Part shown: positions 15,689-24,435 of the stretch, in pieces
Position numbering within the stretch: the first letter of the stretch is position 1
How the letters are laid out: each line of letters starts with the position of its first letter
Source of the DNA: Lachnospiraceae bacterium
GTDB taxonomy: Bacteria; Bacillota; Clostridia; Lachnospirales; Lachnospiraceae
Assembly (NCBI GenBank): GCA_024680055.1
Contig: JAILCP010000089.1
Span: 1 to 34,996 of the forward strand
DNA length: 34,996 bases
Direction: 5' to 3'
The notes under the pieces: generated by a model
Told to the model about the DNA's origin: nothing
Seen by the model: the letters and a program-made list of their open reading frames with translations, nothing else
The model's database searches: none
Program-made: the position numbers and the translations under genes

Positions 15689-17077
15689 ATGCTGGAGAAA
15701 TTAATACGTTTTGTAGAAGAATTTCATATGATTGAAAAGGGGGATCACCTTCTTGTTGCGGTGTCCGGAGGAGCGGATTCGGTGTGCCTTTTACAGCTTC
15801 TTTTAAGGGCAAAGGGGTGCCTTGGTTTTTGCCTGAGTGTGGTCCATGTGGAGCACGGACTGCGGGGAGAAGAATCCAAAGAGGACATGAACTTTGTAAA
15901 AGAACTCTGTGACAAATGGCAGGTGCCTTGTTATTGCAAAGAGGTGGATGTAAAAGAAAAACAGCGATTGGAAAAAACCACAGAAGAAGAGACTGCAAGA
16001 AATTTGCGATACGAGGCCTTTTATCAGGTGGCAGAAAAGGTGGGGGCCAACAAAATCGCCCTGGCTCATAATGCCAACGATCAGGCAGAGACCATGCTGT
16101 TCTTTTTGAGTCGCGGCACCGGCCTGAAGGGATTGTGCCCTATGCAGCCTTGTCGCAAAATGGTGATTCGACCGTTGCTTTTTGCACAGCGAGGGGAAAT
16201 TGAAGGATATTTAAAAGAAATCAACCAATCCTATCGCACAGATGCAACCAACAAGGATACGACCTATTCAAGAAACCGGATTCGTAAGGAGGTTCTGCCT
16301 ATTCTTTGCGAGATGAACCCGATGGCGGTGCAACATTTTTTAGCAGCGTCCTTTAGCGTAAAAAAAGCCATGGATGCTCTGGAAGATATGCAGCAGACCC
16401 TCTATAACAAATATGTAGAGTCATCCGAGAATGGTATTACCATAAATGATACCCTCTTGGAGGAAAAACCTTACTTTGTGGATGAAATCATCAAACAGAG
16501 TATTTTTTCAGTGGCAAAAAGCGCCAAGGATATTGGGGCTACACATGTGGCGGCGGTGGAGAATCTTTTTACCCTGCAGGTGGGAAGACGAGTGGACTTA
16601 CCTTATCATCTGGTTGGAAAACGGGACTATCACGGAGTGAGAATCGAAAAAGAGCAGCCCTGTAAAAAGAAAACCGACCCGGTGAAACTAAAAATTCCGG
16701 GCGAGACGAAACTGGAAAATGGAGATAGCATCTTTACCCGGGTGTTTCCTGTAAGCGCCGCAAATTGCGAAATTCCCATGAAATCGTATACCAAATGGTT
16801 CGATTATGCTATAATCAAAGATGATTTATTTGTACGTCCAAAGGAAACCGGAGACTATATGGTCATCGATGCAAAGGGCGGAAAGAAGAAAATGAAAAAG
16901 ATATTTGTGGATGAGAAAATCCCTTCGGGACGCAGGGAAGATGTTTTGCTACTCACAAGGGGAAACGAAGTGTTGTGGGCAGTGGGGCTTCGGCGAAGCG
17001 AAGCTTTGAAAGTAACATCGGAAACCACACAAATATTAGAAGTGAGATATTGTAAAGGAGAAGAGAAACATGAGTGA
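15689..17077 (+). CDS. tilS: tRNA(Ile)-lysidine synthetase
   Basis: TilS turns C34 of the CAU-anticodon tRNA-Ile into lysidine using ATP and lysine, so that it reads AUA codons. The 462-residue protein has the PP-loop SGGADS (residues 26-31) after HLLVAV, then HVEHGLRGEESKEDMNFV and ALAHNANDQAETMLFFLSRGTGLKG, typical of the family. The C-terminal domain is present (RPKETGDYMVI, SGRREDVLLLTRGNEVLWAVGLRRSE). The start follows TTGAGGGAC, a moderate binding site. Its last eight bases overlap hpt, a conserved arrangement. Length is normal. Confidence 0.95.
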   Translation: MLEKLIRFVEEFHMIEKGDHLLVAVSGGADSVCLLQLLLRAKGCLGFCLSVVHVEHGLRGEESKEDMNFVKELCDKWQVPCYCKEVDVKEKQRLEKTTEEETARNLRYEAFYQVAEKVGANKIALAHNANDQAETMLFFLSRGTGLKGLCPMQPCRKMVIRPLLFAQRGEIEGYLKEINQSYRTDATNKDTTYSRNRIRKEVLPILCEMNPMAVQHFLAASFSVKKAMDALEDMQQTLYNKYVESSENGITINDTLLEEKPYFVDEIIKQSIFSVAKSAKDIGATHVAAVENLFTLQVGRRVDLPYHLVGKRDYHGVRIEKEQPCKKKTDPVKLKIPGETKLENGDSIFTRVFPVSAANCEIPMKSYTKWFDYAIIKDDLFVRPKETGDYMVIDAKGGKKKMKKIFVDEKIPSGRREDVLLLTRGNEVLWAVGLRRSEALKVTSETTQILEVRYCKGEEKHE

Positions 17078-17594
17078 AAAAGTAAGAGTATTAATAGATG
17101 AGAAGGCAGTGGACGAGAAGATTGCAGAACTTGGAAAGAAGATCAGCGAGGATTATGCAGGAAAACAAGTCCACTTAATTTGTGTATTAAAGGGCGGCGT
17201 GTTCTTTATGTGTGAATTGGCAAAGAGAATTTCCGTGCCGGTTACCATGGACTTTATGTCCGTCAGCAGCTACGGAGCAGGAACCAAGTCCAGCGGCGTG
17301 GTTAAGATTGTAAAAGATTTGGATGAGTCCATTGAAGGAAAAGATGTCCTTGTAGTAGAGGACATTGTGGATTCCGGAAGAACTTTAAGCTACCTTTTGG
17401 AGATTTTGGAGCAGAGACATCCAAACAGCCTTCATTTATGCACAATGCTTGATAAGCCGGAGCGCAGAGTCACCAATGTAAAGGTAGACTACACTGCATT
17501 TAACATTCCGGATGAATTTGTAGTAGGTTACGGATTGGACTACGATCAGAGATATCGTAACCTTCCATACATCGGTGTGGTAGAACTTGATTAA
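17070..17594 (+). CDS. hpt: hypoxanthine phosphoribosyltransferase
   Basis: The enzyme salvages hypoxanthine (and usually guanine) with PRPP to form IMP or GMP. The 174-residue protein carries the PRPP-binding motif VVEDIVDSGRTL with the acidic pair Glu97-Asp98, the ICVLKGGVFFMCELAKRI substrate loop region, and the flexible-loop segment SVSSYGAGTKSSG. The end, DEFVVGYGLDYDQRYRNLPYIGVV, is diagnostic. AAAGGAG lies inside tilS, and the start overlaps the tilS end by eight bases, so translation is coupled. ftsH follows 21 bases later. The order tilS-hpt-ftsH is conserved in Firmicutes. Confidence 0.97.
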   Translation: MSEKVRVLIDEKAVDEKIAELGKKISEDYAGKQVHLICVLKGGVFFMCELAKRISVPVTMDFMSVSSYGAGTKSSGVVKIVKDLDESIEGKDVLVVEDIVDSGRTLSYLLEILEQRHPNSLHLCTMLDKPERRVTNVKVDYTAFNIPDEFVVGYGLDYDQRYRNLPYIGVVELD

Positions 17595-17615
17595 TGAAAT
17601 CGGGAGGAAGATGAA

Positions 17616-19454
17616 TTGAAAAAACAGGCAAGTGGTGTTGCCGTCTATGTATTACTTGTGGTTGCAATAATTGGACTATGGTATTTTTTTGACGGAAAAG
17701 GAACAACAAATGTAGCCTATACGCAGGAAGAATTTGTGCAGGATCTGGACGATGGCAAGGTAATCAGTGTGGATGTTGTGCAAAGCAGAGATGTGCCGAC
17801 AGGAACATTGAAAGTGGTATTGGTTGGAAAAAATAAGGATGGTAAAGACGAAAGTGATACCAAGCTTTTGGAGGTTACCAACGTAAACGAAGCCCAGAAG
17901 TTAATGGAAGAGCATGATTTTAACTCCTATGCAGTGACGGCTGTTCCGGCAGAGAGCTTCTTGAAAGATTTGTTGCCACTGTTACTGGTATTTGGTGCCA
18001 TGTTTATTTTATTTGTAATCATGATGAATCGCCAGAGCGCCGGTGGTGGCGGTGGACGTATGGCAGATTTTGGAAAGAGTCGTGCCAAGGTTCACAGAGA
18101 TGATATATCCGGAATTAACTTTGCAAGTGTTGCCGGACTTCGAGAGGAAAAGGAAGACCTGGAAGAAATCGTGGATTTCTTAAAAGATGCACCTAAGTAC
18201 GCAGAGCTTGGAGCAAGAATCCCGAAGGGTGTAATTCTTGTGGGCCCTCCGGGAACAGGTAAAACCCTTCTTGCAAAAGCCATTGCAGGGGAAGCGGGCG
18301 TACCGTTTTTCTCCATCTCAGGATCTGATTTTGTGGAAATGTTTGTTGGTGTAGGTGCTTCCAGAGTAAGAGACTTATTTGAAGAAGCAAAGAAGAATGC
18401 GCCATGTATTATATTCATTGATGAAATTGATGCGGTAGCAAGACGTCGTGGAACCGGTATGGGTGGTGGCCACGATGAAAGAGAGCAGACATTGAACCAG
18501 TTGCTGGTGGAAATGGATGGATTTGGCGTCAACGAAGGAATTATCGTTATGGCAGCAACCAACCGTGTGGATATTTTGGACCCTGCCATTATGCGTCCGG
18601 GACGTTTTGACAGAAAGGTATACGTAGGTCGTCCTGATGTAAAGGGAAGAAGAGAAATCTTAGACGTACACTGTAAAAACAAACCGCTTCGCGACGATGT
18701 GGATCTTGACCGTGTTGCTCAGACCACAGCAGGTTTTGTGGGTGCGGACTTAGAGAACCTTATGAACGAGGCAGCCATTGCCGCAGCCAAAGAGAAGAGA
18801 CCTTTTATCACTATGGAAGATATTCAGAAGGTGTTTGTTAAGGTGGGAATCGGAGCAGAAAAGAAGAGCCGTGTGATTTCCGAAAAAGAAAGAAAAATCA
18901 CAGCTTATCATGAATCCGGCCATGCCATTTTGTTCCATTTGCTGCCGGATGTGGGACCGGTTTATTCTGTGTCCATTATTCCAACCGGAGCCAGCGCGGC
19001 AGGATATACCATGCCGTTAAATGAAAAGGATGAAATGTTCTACACCAAAGGTAAGATGCTTCAGGAAATTGAAGTGGATCTGGGTGGTAGAATTGCAGAA
19101 GAATTAATATTTGATGACATTACCACAGGTGCCAGCGAAGATATTCGTCAGGCCACCAAGCTTGCCAAGAACATGGTAACTAGGTACGGAATGTCAGAAA
19201 ACGTAGGAATGATTTGTTACGGACAGGACGACGATGAAGTATTTATCGGACGTGACCTTGCCCATACAAGAGGTTATGGTGAACAGGTGGCATCTGTCAT
19301 TGACAGCGAGGTAAAACGTATCATCGATGAATGTTACGTTGAGGCGAAACGAATCATTATGGAACATATGGATGTGCTTCATGCATCAGCACAGTTATTG
19401 CTGGAAAAAGAAAAAATCGGCAAAGAAGAGTTTGAAGCATTATTCGAGAACTAG
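17616..19454 (+). CDS. ftsH: ATP-dependent zinc metalloprotease FtsH
   Basis: FtsH is a membrane-anchored AAA+ protease that extracts and degrades membrane and regulatory proteins. The 612-residue protein has two transmembrane segments (about 7-26, [19 protein letters not shown], and [19 protein letters not shown] near 115-135) flanking an extracytoplasmic domain. The AAA domain follows, with Walker A GPPGTGKT at 210-217, Walker B IIFIDEID and the second region of homology [20 protein letters not shown]. The zinc site is HESGH at 432-436. The start codon is TTG: GGGAGG (17602-17607) is eight bases upstream, while an ATG at 17611 is out of frame and stops after two codons. A terminator lies about 165 bases downstream. 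Confidence 0.97.
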   Translation: MKKQASGVAVYVLLVVAIIGLWYFFDGKGTTNVAYTQEEFVQDLDDGKVISVDVVQSRDVPTGTLKVVLVGKNKDGKDESDTKLLEVTNVNEAQKLMEEHDFNSYAVTAVPAESFLKDLLPLLLVFGAMFILFVIMMNRQSAGGGGGRMADFGKSRAKVHRDDISGINFASVAGLREEKEDLEEIVDFLKDAPKYAELGARIPKGVILVGPPGTGKTLLAKAIAGEAGVPFFSISGSDFVEMFVGVGASRVRDLFEEAKKNAPCIIFIDEIDAVARRRGTGMGGGHDEREQTLNQLLVEMDGFGVNEGIIVMAATNRVDILDPAIMRPGRFDRKVYVGRPDVKGRREILDVHCKNKPLRDDVDLDRVAQTTAGFVGADLENLMNEAAIAAAKEKRPFITMEDIQKVFVKVGIGAEKKSRVISEKERKITAYHESGHAILFHLLPDVGPVYSVSIIPTGASAAGYTMPLNEKDEMFYTKGKMLQEIEVDLGGRIAEELIFDDITTGASEDIRQATKLAKNMVTRYGMSENVGMICYGQDDDEVFIGRDLAHTRGYGEQVASVIDSEVKRIIDECYVEAKRIIMEHMDVLHASAQLLLEKEKIGKEEFEALFEN

Positions 19455-19541
19455 AAAAATGAGGGTATTTGTATAAATTGCATAAAAAGGCGGGTGCACT
19501 TTTGTAAAGTTTGGGCACACTTGCAGGGGTTGGCGTGCTAT

Positions 19542-19648
19542 TATAATACACGTAAACCCCCCCAATACATTATATAATTTTTGCTAACCCCATAGTAAAA
19601 ATACCTTCTCCTAAAAGGACAACCGCTCGACAGGTTGTCTTTTTTTTG
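19542..19648 (+). ncRNA. possible small RNA or processed 3' leader between ftsH and the GH13 gene
   Basis: A TATAAT at 19542-19547, with only a weak -35 (ACTTGC, 19519-19524, 17-base spacing), could start a transcript near 19554 that ends at the strong terminator 19618-19648. It would be about 95 bases with no open reading frame. Alternatively the whole segment is just the 3' end of the ftsH transcript. Sequence alone cannot decide. Confidence 0.22.
19618..19648 (+). terminator. terminator downstream of ftsH
   Basis: GACAACC (19618-19624) pairs perfectly with GGTTGTC (19633-19639), with an eight-base loop and a nine-T run. Confidence 0.85.
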
Positions 19649-19664
19649 CACTAAAACCAGAGTT

Positions 19665-19682
19665 TTCACAGAATTCACAGAA
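19665..19682. repeat. tandem 9-bp direct repeat upstream of the GH13 gene
   Basis: TTCACAGAA occurs twice head to tail (19665-19673 and 19674-19682). It ends just before an extended -10-like element, TGATAAAAT (19689-19697). The position suits an operator or activator site for the GH13 gene, but it matches no site I can name. Confidence 0.4.
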
Positions 19683-19688
19683 ACACCA

Positions 19689-19697
19689 TGATAAAAT
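19689..19697 (+). promoter_or_regulatory. possible extended -10 element of the GH13 gene
   Basis: TG-A-TAAAAT at 19689-19697 lies 38 bases before the GH13 ATG and directly after the 9-bp repeats. No good -35 is seen at normal spacing, which would fit an activator-dependent promoter. Confidence 0.35.
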
Positions 19698-19735
19698 AAA
19701 CAATAGGTTCTAATATAAAAAACGGAGGTTGGTTT

Positions 19736-21793
19736 ATGGGTAGAATTGACAGATTGGCGTTGTTTTCAGATGGAACTGAAAATTACAGAAGTCCTTCTGA
19801 ACCGGAGTGTAACTCCACGGTTCAGGTTTATATGAGAACCTTGGCAGATGATGTGGACGAAATACATGTACTGACAGATGGCAATAGAATTCCAATGGTG
19901 ATCGATCGTATGGTGGATGGTTATGATTATTATGTTGCCGATTTATGCGTCAAGGAAAGTAGAGTGAATTATCTTTTTGAAATAAAAAGGGAACAGGAAG
20001 TGCTCTATTATCAGGAGGGTGGCATCACAGAATATCCGGCCTACGAGAGGGCTTTTTACCTCATTCCGGGATTCTCCGTTCCAAAATGGAGTCGCGGCGC
20101 AGTGATGTACCAGATTTTTGTGGATCGTTTTTATAACGGAGATAAAACCAATGATGTGCAAACAAGGGAATACTATTATAATTATGCCCACAGCGACAAA
20201 GTGGAGGGCTGGAATCGTTATCCGTCCCCAAGCCATGTGGGAGAGTTTTACGGTGGAGATTTGCAGGGCGTCATTGAGAAACTTCCTTATCTGGAAGAGC
20301 TGGGTGTGGAGGCCATCTATTTTAATCCTTTGTTTGTGTCTCCGTCCTATCATAAATATGACACCCAGGATTATGACTATATCGATCCCCATTTTGGTGT
20401 AATCAAGGTGGCGGAAGGGGAACTTTTGTCAGAGCTGGAGACGGACAATCGAAAGTCCCGGCGCTACATCAGCAAAGTGACCAAAAAAGAAAATTTGGAG
20501 GCCTCCAATGCACTGTTTTGTAAACTGGTGGAGGAAGCCCATAAGAAAAATATAAAAGTAATTATTGACGGCGTTTTTAACCACTGCGGTTCCTTTCATA
20601 AATGGCTTGATCGTGAAGGCATTTATGCGGGCCAGGAAGGTTATGAGGCCGGCGCCTATCAGGATAAGGAAAGCCCTTATCATGATTATTTTAAGTTTAA
20701 TAATCCAAATGGATGGCCTAATAACAGCAGCTACGATGGTTGGTGGGGATTTGACACCCTGCCAAAGCTGAATTATGAAGCATCCAAAGGCCTGGAAGAT
20801 GAAATTATGCGTATTGCGGCAAAATGGGTATCGGAGCCTTTTAATGCCGATGGCTGGCGCCTGGATGTGGCATCGGATCTTGGACAAAATGAGGAATATA
20901 ACCATAAGTTCTGGAAAAGATTTCGAAAGGTGGTAAAAGAAGCCAATCCGCAGGCAATCATTATTGCAGAGCACTATGGAGACCCGTCTTCCTGGCTCAT
21001 GGGAGACGAATGGGACACCATTATGAACTACGATGCCTTTATGGAGCCGATAAGCTATTATTTAACCGGTATGGAAAAGCACAGCGACGAGTTTTGCCCG
21101 GATCTTTTAAATAACCTGGATTATTTTAAGGGCACCATGTTGAACCAGATGTCCAACTTTTTAACGCCGTCCTTGCAGTGCAGCATGAATCAGTTATCCA
21201 ACCACGATCACTCCAGGTTTTTAACCAGAACCAATCATAAGGTGGGACGGGTGAATCAGCTTGGCCCAACTGCAGCGTCCACAGGAATCGATCACAGAGT
21301 GATGATAGAAGCCATGGTGATTCAGATGACCTGGCCGGGTGCACCGACCCTTTATTACGGCGATGAAGCTGGGGTATGCGGTTTTACCGATCCGGACAAC
21401 CGACGGACTTACCCATGGGGTGAAGAGAACAGAAAGTTATTGGATGCCTACAAAAAGGCCATTCGATTACATAAAGAGCATGAAGTATTGAAAACAGGAT
21501 CTTTCCGCTTTATCAGCGGTTCCTCCGGCATGTTAAAATATGCCAGATTTAATCGGGAGGAGCAGATGATTATTCTTGTGAATAACGGAGAGGACACCAT
21601 CAGCGACATGATTCGCGTGACAGAGGCGGGAATTCCGTTTGATTGTACGTTGAATCAGGTGTTGTATGCCTATGACGGTTTTATTTCCACGGTTTCCGTT
21701 GCTTATGAGGTAAAAGAAGGCTACCTGGACTTATTGATTCCAAGTAAGTCGGTGGTGGTATTAAGCCACACCAAAAATAATAAAAAAGATTAA
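19736..21793 (+). CDS. cytoplasmic GH13 alpha-glucanase, neopullulanase/cyclomaltodextrinase type
   Basis: This 685-residue enzyme hydrolyses alpha-1,4 (possibly also alpha-1,6) links in maltodextrins, cyclodextrins or pullulan fragments. The first ~115 residues look like an N-terminal beta domain of the CBM34 type. The catalytic barrel begins at YQIFVDRF (about 123). Conserved regions are complete: region I DGVFNH (Asp278), region II GWRLDVASD (nucleophile Asp377), region III AEHYGD (acid Glu412), region IV SNHDHSR (Asp491). LPKLNY corresponds to the MPKLN marker of the neopullulanase group. There is no signal peptide, so substrate must be imported. A charged insertion (about 225-260, GELLSELETDNRKSRRYISK) interrupts the barrel after region DPHFG. 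AACGGAGG precedes the ATG. It stands alone, with no sugar transporter nearby; exact substrate is unknown. Confidence 0.92.
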   Translation: MGRIDRLALFSDGTENYRSPSEPECNSTVQVYMRTLADDVDEIHVLTDGNRIPMVIDRMVDGYDYYVADLCVKESRVNYLFEIKREQEVLYYQEGGITEYPAYERAFYLIPGFSVPKWSRGAVMYQIFVDRFYNGDKTNDVQTREYYYNYAHSDKVEGWNRYPSPSHVGEFYGGDLQGVIEKLPYLEELGVEAIYFNPLFVSPSYHKYDTQDYDYIDPHFGVIKVAEGELLSELETDNRKSRRYISKVTKKENLEASNALFCKLVEEAHKKNIKVIIDGVFNHCGSFHKWLDREGIYAGQEGYEAGAYQDKESPYHDYFKFNNPNGWPNNSSYDGWWGFDTLPKLNYEASKGLEDEIMRIAAKWVSEPFNADGWRLDVASDLGQNEEYNHKFWKRFRKVVKEANPQAIIIAEHYGDPSSWLMGDEWDTIMNYDAFMEPISYYLTGMEKHSDEFCPDLLNNLDYFKGTMLNQMSNFLTPSLQCSMNQLSNHDHSRFLTRTNHKVGRVNQLGPTAASTGIDHRVMIEAMVIQMTWPGAPTLYYGDEAGVCGFTDPDNRRTYPWGEENRKLLDAYKKAIRLHKEHEVLKTGSFRFISGSSGMLKYARFNREEQMIILVNNGEDTISDMIRVTEAGIPFDCTLNQVLYAYDGFISTVSVAYEVKEGYLDLLIPSKSVVVLSHTKNNKKD

Positions 21794-21822
21794 TTGCATA
21801 TACCTATAAAGTATGCTAAAAT
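21794..21822 (+). promoter_or_regulatory. tRNA operon promoter
   Basis: TTGCAT (21794-21799), a 17-base spacer and TAAAAT (21817-21822), with a TG extension at 21814-21815. The -35 starts on the base after the GH13 stop codon. A small hairpin TCAGGG/CCCTGA (21832-21837 with 21844-21849) lies in the leader. Confidence 0.75.
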
Positions 21823-21853
21823 AACTCTTTGTCAGGGCAAAAACCCTGAGTTT

Positions 21854-21935
21854 GGATGGATTCCCGAGTGGCCAAAGGGGACAGACTGTAAATCTGCTGC
21901 AAATTGCTTCGGTGGTTCGAATCCACCTCCATCCA
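21854..21935 (+). tRNA. tRNA-Tyr (GTA)
   Basis: The acceptor strands GGATGGA (21854-21860) and TCCATCC (21928-21934) pair, with discriminator A at 21935. The anticodon loop is CTGTAAA, giving GTA at 21888-21890. It is a class II tRNA with a long variable arm and the T-loop GGTTCGAATCC. The gene does not encode CCA (CTA follows). Confidence 0.97.
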
Positions 21936-21978
21936 CTATTGCATTTGTGAAATAAATGTGATAATATAATTTGGTGAT

Positions 21979-22062
21979 GCCGGCGTGGCGGAACTGGCAG
22001 ACGCGCAGGACTTAAAATCCTGTTGTAGCGATACAGTACCGGTTCGATTCCGGTCGCCGGCA
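21979..22062 (+). tRNA. tRNA-Leu (TAA)
   Basis: GCCGGCG (21979-21985) pairs with CGCCGGC (22055-22061), with discriminator A at 22062. The anticodon arm CAGGA-CTTAAAA-TCCTG gives TAA at 22013-22015. It has a long variable arm and a GGTTCGATTCC T-arm. CCA is not encoded (TTC follows). It lies 43 bases after tRNA-Tyr, in the same transcript. Confidence 0.97.
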
Positions 22063-22074
22063 TTCAGTATAAAG

Positions 22075-22110
22075 AACGGAGACGTTGTGAACTCATCGCC
22101 TCCGTTTTTT
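22075..22110 (+). terminator. tRNA operon terminator
   Basis: AACGGAG (22075-22081) pairs with CTCCGTT (22100-22106), followed by T residues to 22110. It lies between the tRNAs and the convergent MATE gene and may also serve the latter weakly. Confidence 0.75.
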
Positions 22111-22129
22111 ATCGTCTAATTTTAAATTT

Positions 22130-23482
22130 TTATTCTTCTGAAACAGGATCTTTTTTGATTAATCGAATGTACATTACCCACACACAAGCTGCAATAAATG
22201 CCCAGGACACCGGGTAAACCAGAAGTAATATGCCAAGGGTGTGTTTCCATCGGAAAATGGTTACAACCCATATGATACGCAGTACGCAGCTACCAATGAT
22301 GGTGGCTATGGTTGGGGGCATGGACACCCCGCGGCCACGAAGGGCAGCAGATGGAACGTCGTAGGTGGCGGTCAAAAACTCCCACAACACAATATGTGTC
22401 ATTCGAATCATGGCATAGGACAGCACATTTTTTTCCGTGGTAAAAAGTGACAGCCAAAATCCATGTCCCAGCACGAAGCAAAGACAGAAGGACAAACTGA
22501 ACACCATGGCCAAAATCAGGCATTCCACAAAGATTTTACGGCATCGTTTGTATTTTTCCGCACCGTAGTTCTGGCTGATGAAGGTGGTGGCTGTCTGAGA
22601 AAAGGCGCTGACCACAAAGAAACAGATATACTCAAAATTCATGGCAGCGGTATTTCCTGCAGTGCTGTCTGCTCCAAAACTGTTGATTCCCGATTGAATA
22701 ATCAGGTTGGAAATAGAGAAAATCATACCCTGAAGTCCAGCCGGAAAACCAATTTTCAATGCGTATACCAAAGGAGCCTTGTGCAGGGTAAGCTTTGTCA
22801 CCGTAAGTTTAAACGGTTCTTCTTCTTTCATTAAAATAATAATGCAGGCAATGCAGCACACCGCATTGGAAATCAAGGTTGCCAGTGCAACTCCTGCCAC
22901 ATCCAGATGAAATACAATCACAAACAGTAAGTTTAAAAGTACATTAATAATTCCGGATGCCACAAGGCAGTACAGCGGTCGCTTGCTGTCCCCTTTACTT
23001 CGCAGGATGGCGGAACAAAAGTTATATACCACTGCAAAGGCCATGGCAAAAAGATAGATGCGAAGGTACAAAACCGCAGAATCCAGAATGTTTTCCGGAG
23101 TTAAAATGGCGGTTAAAAGCGGCCTTGCAAACAGTTCTCCAAGGATAATGACCAGAAAAGCTCCGATCAAGGACATGGTAAAAATCGATTGGCAACAGGC
23201 CTTGATTTTTCCATGTTCGCCACGTCCGATTAACGTAGCCACCGCCACATTGGCACCGATGGCAAGTCCGGAAAAGAAAGTCAAAAACATACTGACCACC
23301 GTAGCGTTGGCGCCTACTGCCGCCAATGCCTCTTTTCCGGCAAAACGTCCTACCACCGCCACGTCTGCAGCATTAAACAGCTGCTGAAGGATGCTGATGG
23401 CAGCAAGGGGCAGGGCCAGCGTCATAATTTTTTTAAACAGTGGACCGTTTAACATATCAATTTCGTTTTTCTTATTTCCCAT
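22130..23482 (-). CDS. MATE-family multidrug/cation efflux transporter
   Basis: A 450-residue membrane protein with about twelve hydrophobic segments that exports cationic compounds using an ion gradient. The N terminus MLNGPLFKKIMTLALPLAAISILQQLFNAADVAVVGRFAGKEALAAVGA is typical for the MATE family (NorM/DinF/MepA side). Further markers are the pseudo-symmetric second half beginning near KIGFPAGLQGMIFSISNLIIQSGINSFG and the STAGNTAAMNFEYICFF stretch. AAAGGGG lies 11 bases before the ATG. It follows pgeF by 16 bases and is presumably co-transcribed with it. Substrate is not predictable. It is unrelated in codon use to the MATE fragment at the right edge of the window. Confidence 0.93.
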   Translation of the reverse strand: MGNKKNEIDMLNGPLFKKIMTLALPLAAISILQQLFNAADVAVVGRFAGKEALAAVGANATVVSMFLTFFSGLAIGANVAVATLIGRGEHGKIKACCQSIFTMSLIGAFLVIILGELFARPLLTAILTPENILDSAVLYLRIYLFAMAFAVVYNFCSAILRSKGDSKRPLYCLVASGIINVLLNLLFVIVFHLDVAGVALATLISNAVCCIACIIILMKEEEPFKLTVTKLTLHKAPLVYALKIGFPAGLQGMIFSISNLIIQSGINSFGADSTAGNTAAMNFEYICFFVVSAFSQTATTFISQNYGAEKYKRCRKIFVECLILAMVFSLSFCLCFVLGHGFWLSLFTTEKNVLSYAMIRMTHIVLWEFLTATYDVPSAALRGRGVSMPPTIATIIGSCVLRIIWVVTIFRWKHTLGILLLVYPVSWAFIAACVWVMYIRLIKKDPVSEE

Positions 23483-23498
23483 ATTTATAATATCCCCT

Positions 23499-24320
23499 TT
23501 ATATATCCAGCATTATGGCAGAAACCATAACGCCTCGTTGTTTTCCCATGTTCCGGTGTGAATAGAACAGGTCCTTATTACACTTGGTGCACACCGGAAT
23601 GTTCTCAATGTGATGATCCAAAACACCAAGAGAAGTAAGTTGATGATGAATAATGGCCTTTAAGTCGATGTAGGATTTTATTCCCTTTTGATACATAAAT
23701 TCCCGGTAATGTTCATTGGCCAAAAGAAATTTTTCTGCCACATCCTGATCCACCTCAAAACAATCCTGACAAAGGGCCGGGCCGATGCCGACTAAAATGT
23801 CAGAGGCTTCAGATGAAAACTGTTTTACCATTACATCCAAAGTGGCGGCTGCAATGTTTTTTAATGTACCCGCCCAACCGGAGTGGGTAGCAGCAATCAC
23901 ACCTTTTACCGGATCGTAAAACTGGATTGGGTTACAATCTGCATGGGCAGTGGTCAGACACAGCCCCGGAGTGTTTGTAACCAGAGCATCAATATCATGA
24001 TAGGTTTTTTCTTTGGTAACGCCCTTTCCCATATCTTCTTTTGTCACAACCAGAACGTGATTGGTATGGGTCTGGTCACCGGTAATCAAATGATCCTCGG
24101 TGGTTCCCATCAAGGTGGCCAACCGGTGAAAGTTTTCTCGTACATTTTCCTTTTTATCACCGGAATTGTAGGCAAAATTTAAAGAGTCGTAGCACCCGGT
24201 GCTGACGCCTCCCTTTCGTGTGGTAAAAACACTTTTCACAGGGTATCCCTGAAAAATAGGAAAACTGTAATAAGAAATGCCCTGTGGATCAGTTTTTAAA
24301 CTGGTATTTACGTTTATCAT
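23499..24320 (-). CDS. pgeF: laccase-domain peptidoglycan editing factor PgeF (YfiH/YlmD family)
   Basis: Members of this family are copper- or zinc-binding proteins; PgeF in E. coli removes wrongly incorporated residues from peptidoglycan precursors, and related proteins act on purine nucleosides. The 273-residue length is normal. Conserved metal-site motifs are present: GDQTHTNHV, TTAHADCNPIQFYD, ATHSGWAGTLKNIA, GIGPALCQDCFEV, and CTKCNKDLFYSHR near the end. No signal peptide is seen. Only a weak binding site (GAAAG) precedes the ATG. It is the first gene of a minus-strand pair with the MATE transporter and is divergent from the HPt gene, with about 115 bases between them. Confidence 0.93.
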   Translation of the reverse strand: MINVNTSLKTDPQGISYYSFPIFQGYPVKSVFTTRKGGVSTGCYDSLNFAYNSGDKKENVRENFHRLATLMGTTEDHLITGDQTHTNHVLVVTKEDMGKGVTKEKTYHDIDALVTNTPGLCLTTAHADCNPIQFYDPVKGVIAATHSGWAGTLKNIAAATLDVMVKQFSSEASDILVGIGPALCQDCFEVDQDVAEKFLLANEHYREFMYQKGIKSYIDLKAIIHHQLTSLGVLDHHIENIPVCTKCNKDLFYSHRNMGKQRGVMVSAIMLDI

Positions 24321-24435
24321 AATTCACAATTCTTTCATAAAAATGCCCCAAAATCGGGGGTTGCGCGACTTCTTTTTTCGCATGTTCTATGATAAACTAA
24401 AATAGTAGCAAGCGCAAGCATTGGAGGTGGAGAGA

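Noticed and set aside
21761-22063. 100-residue minus-strand frame across the two tRNAs
   Set aside because: It is the antisense translation of tRNA genes, a well-known source of false proteins (GIEPVLYRYN and WRWIRTTE-type strings).
22957-23387. Plus-strand frames of 63 and 109 residues opposite the MATE gene
   Set aside because: They are antisense to a clear transporter and have no ribosome binding site or recognisable domain.
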